64,000 bases of DNA, taken from NCBI RefSeq assembly GCF_019352175.1, contig NZ_JACBYI010000024.1:34431-98430 (forward strand), read 5' to 3'. The notes below the pieces were generated by a model. That model was not told the DNA's origin. It did not search any database and saw only the letters and a list, made by a program, of their open reading frames with translations. Shown one piece after another: positions 62,074 through 64,000 of this stretch; positions within the stretch are counted from its first letter, which is position 1, and every line of letters starts with the position of its first letter. Source of the DNA: Paenibacillus sp. S150. GTDB lineage: Bacteria; Bacillota; Bacilli; Paenibacillales; Paenibacillaceae. A program made the position numbers and the translations under genes.

Positions 62074-63312
62074 TTGTTCGAAACCTTACTTTTGAATTTT
62101 CTGTTTCTGCTGTTTCCGGTCCTAATCGTAGTGATTTTCTTTGAAAATAGAGCGTATCCGTACAATAACAAGCTCCTTGTACTGATGTCGGCCGTAACGA
62201 TGATCCTGTGCATTGCCAAGCCAATCCGGCTGGAAATGGGGTTTATTTACGACCTCCGGTATATCCCGTTTATTCTTGTGGCTCTTTTTGGCGGCTATAG
62301 GAATGTGCTTCCGTTATATATAGTGATGAATATTTACAGGTTCTATGTAGGCGGAGCGGGCCCCCTTCCCTCCTTCCTCTTCTCGACGGCCGTGCTGCTC
62401 CTCGTTCCATACTTGAGCAAACGCTTCATCAAGGTCAGCTCCAACCGCCGAATCCTTTGGGCAGCCGTCATCGCGGTGTTTACCATGGGCGTATACCTGA
62501 TCATTCTGGGACTGATAACGGACAAGCTGGACAAGCAATTCTGGACACTTACGGTTTATGCCTTGACAACGCATTTTGTAGTAATGGGGATCATCATGAT
62601 TTTGATTGAGCAGATTATAACGAATATTAAGAACCGTGACCGGATTCTGCAATCCGAGCGCCTTAATGTGGTCAGCGAGCTGGCGGCCAGCGTGTCTCAT
62701 GAAATCAGGAATCCGCTTACAGTAACGAGCGGTTTTTTGCAGCTGCTGAATAAATCAAGCACGATCACGCCTGAGGAAAAAGGATACGTTGAATTATCTT
62801 TGCTGGAATTGAACCGTGCCGAAAAGATCGTCAGCGATTATCTCTCTTTTGCAAAGCCGCAATCCGACAATATGGTGTGCTCCAATATGAAAGCGGAAGC
62901 GGAGTATACCAAAAACATCATTATGCCATACGCAAACAATCACAAGGTAGAGGTCGTATTCAATTTCAACAACACGCTGAATAAGACCTACGACAAGAAT
63001 CAAATCCAGCAATGTCTGATTAATCTCTACAAAAACGGGATTGAAGCCATGAGGGATAAGGATGGGGGTACTCTTACCATTGATATCTCGGAAAAAAAGC
63101 AAAACATCCTCATCAGTATTATGGATACCGGAATCGGCATGACCAAGGAAGAAATCTCACGCCTCGGCAAGCCGTATTATTCCACCAAAGAAGAGGGTAC
63201 CGGTCTGGGCATGCTCATGGCCTACAGCGCCATCAATAAGGTTAAAGGGGTAATCGAGGTGGAAAGCGAAAAGGGCAAGGGCACCACCTTCCTGATTACC
63301 ATTCCTACCTGA
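62074..63312 (+). CDS. 5TM-LYT sensor histidine kinase (KinB-like)
   Basis: The 412-residue protein has a five- or six-helix membrane domain of the 5TMR-LYT type (about 5-180), a HisKA domain with His209 in SVSHEIRNPLTV and an ATPase domain with NLYKNGIEAM, DTGIGM and GTGLGM. In Bacillus this layout is found in KinB, which feeds the Spo0A phosphorelay. No partner regulator is adjacent, as expected for a phosphorelay kinase. It starts at TTG with GAGAGGAAG upstream. Confidence 0.87.
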   Translation: MFETLLLNFLFLLFPVLIVVIFFENRAYPYNNKLLVLMSAVTMILCIAKPIRLEMGFIYDLRYIPFILVALFGGYRNVLPLYIVMNIYRFYVGGAGPLPSFLFSTAVLLLVPYLSKRFIKVSSNRRILWAAVIAVFTMGVYLIILGLITDKLDKQFWTLTVYALTTHFVVMGIIMILIEQIITNIKNRDRILQSERLNVVSELAASVSHEIRNPLTVTSGFLQLLNKSSTITPEEKGYVELSLLELNRAEKIVSDYLSFAKPQSDNMVCSNMKAEAEYTKNIIMPYANNHKVEVVFNFNNTLNKTYDKNQIQQCLINLYKNGIEAMRDKDGGTLTIDISEKKQNILISIMDTGIGMTKEEISRLGKPYYSTKEEGTGLGMLMAYSAINKVKGVIEVESEKGKGTTFLITIPT

Positions 63313-63399
63313 GGCAATGGTGGCAGACCCCTGTTCAAAAATGGTAAAGTGTTTTTGGAGAACCGAATTCTCAGGAAATCTATGCAGGAGGCAGAAGCA

Positions 63400-63792
63400 A
63401 TGAGACAAGAGCTTATCGCACAATTAAACAGGTGGCATGAGGAGGACAAATATCAGGAGATCGTAGACCGGATCAAAGAGACTCCGACGATATTAATTGA
63501 TGAAGAGCTGGCTACCCACTTGGGGAGAGCGCTGAATAATCTGGGACGGTACAAAGAAGCGCTGAAATGGTTCATGAAGACAGCCGATCAGGGCAAGAAA
63601 GACCCGCTGTGGCATTTCCGTGTGGGCTACGCCCACTATTATCTGGATCAGCTGCAGGATGCGATCCGTGAATTTGAAATTGCGCACAAGCTGGACCCTG
63701 AGGATGAAGATACAATACAGTTTCTGGAATGGAGCCGCAATGAAGCGGCGGCGGCAGATACCGAAACTGCCGAGGAAGAAGAAGAGGAATAA
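63400..63792 (+). CDS. TPR-repeat protein
   Basis: The 130-residue protein has two or three tetratricopeptide motifs (about 40-108; for example GRALNNLGRYKEALKWF and VGYAHYYLDQLQDAIREFEI) and an acidic tail of Glu residues. Such proteins mediate protein contacts. The ATG at 63400 has AGGAGG upstream and is preferred to an earlier in-frame ATG at 63349. The partner is unknown. Confidence 0.85.
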   Translation: MRQELIAQLNRWHEEDKYQEIVDRIKETPTILIDEELATHLGRALNNLGRYKEALKWFMKTADQGKKDPLWHFRVGYAHYYLDQLQDAIREFEIAHKLDPEDEDTIQFLEWSRNEAAAADTETAEEEEEE

Positions 63793-63857
63793 TTGGATAG
63801 GGAATAATTGGGGGCATAGAGGGGAGCGGGCTGAAGCGTAGCTCAATTTATAGCAAA

Positions 63858-64000
63858 GCAGAAATGCCGTAATGAGGTCCGGTTCCCCGAACCGGGGAGA
63901 ATAACGGCAGAAATGCCGTTAAAGGAGGTCCGGTCCCGTGAACCGGGGAGAATAACGGCAGAAATGCCGTTAAAGGAGGTCCGGTCCCGTGAACCGGGGA
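63858..64000. repeat. Tandem ~50-bp hairpin repeats running off the window
   Basis: Three copies (63858-63906, 63907-63957, 63958 to the edge) of 49-51 bp are seen. Each junction forms a perfect hairpin AACGGCA-GAAA-TGCCGTT, and each unit contains a second stem near CCGGT...ACCGG. Copies 2 and 3 are identical over the visible bases; copy 1 differs at several positions. AAAGGAGG followed by GTG nine bases later occurs in copies 2 and 3. Confidence 0.85.

Noticed and set aside
63858..64000. CRISPR array at the window edge
   Set aside because: Copies are contiguous with no variable spacers and no cas genes nearby.
1..64000. tRNA, rRNA, insertion sequence, prophage or replication origin
   Set aside because: I found no tRNA cloverleaf, rRNA segment, transposase, integrase, phage structural gene or DnaA-box cluster; by-eye search could miss a degenerate tRNA.

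Overview
The window looks like chromosomal DNA from a spore-forming, plant- or soil-associated Paenibacillus-type Firmicute. The evidence is an alpha/beta-type small acid-soluble spore protein gene, an S-layer-homology (SLH) anchored galactanase, strong GGAGG ribosome binding sites, CcpA-type cre sites, YesM/AraC-type two-component systems and many glycan-degradation genes. I see no rRNA, tRNA, insertion sequence, phage or CRISPR array.

Layout. (1) 1-7521, minus strand: an acid-sugar catabolic cluster with an iron alcohol dehydrogenase, a PrpR_N-type regulator whose AAA+ domain is degenerate, a DUF1537 acid-sugar kinase, a PdxA-like dehydrogenase, a DapA-like aldolase and a solute-binding lipoprotein cut by the window edge. 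(2) 7822-10126: a two-gene operon with its own promoter and terminator, encoding a DUF3494 (ice-binding-like) wall protein with an LPTTA sorting signal and its dedicated sortase. (3) 10164-10954: decayed genes, including a TetR remnant with an in-frame stop. (4) 10980-20356, plus strand: an unusual catabolic cluster of an M81 (MlrC-like) metallohydrolase, a LysR regulator, an M24-fold protein lacking metal ligands, a ceramidase-like amidohydrolase, a PTS EIIBC transporter, an old-yellow-enzyme oxidoreductase and a DMT permease.

(5) 20618-31467: a beta-1,3-glucan locus. A secreted GH16 laminarinase with a CBM56-like module cuts the polymer, an ABC importer brings in oligomers, a YesM-type kinase and AraC-type regulator sense them, and a signal-less GH16 enzyme on the opposite strand finishes the job inside. 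A cytoplasmic GH2 beta-mannosidase and malate:quinone oxidoreductase follow. (6) 36494-44572: pectin degradation, with a PL4 rhamnogalacturonan lyase, an SLH-anchored GH53 galactanase and a PL10 pectate lyase, interrupted by a second-type HPr kinase. cre-like operators lie before the GH53, PL10 and secreted GH16 genes. (7) 44738-51638: a GH5 enzyme with an ABC importer, divergent from a two-component system. Neither importer has an ATPase gene in the window.

(8) 51741-64000: mixed genes, including a RacA-like MerR protein, AIM24, an AraC regulator fused in frame to a siderophore-binding lipoprotein across a perfect Fur box, another AraC regulator, a sugar isomerase, the spore protein, a DUF1877 protein, a GGDEF-EAL protein, a KinB-like kinase and a TPR protein. 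The window ends in a tandem array of about 50-bp units, each with two hairpins.

The items most worth a second look are the AraC/lipoprotein fusion with the internal Fur box, the 10980-20356 cluster, the sortase/DUF3494 pair and the terminal hairpin repeats.
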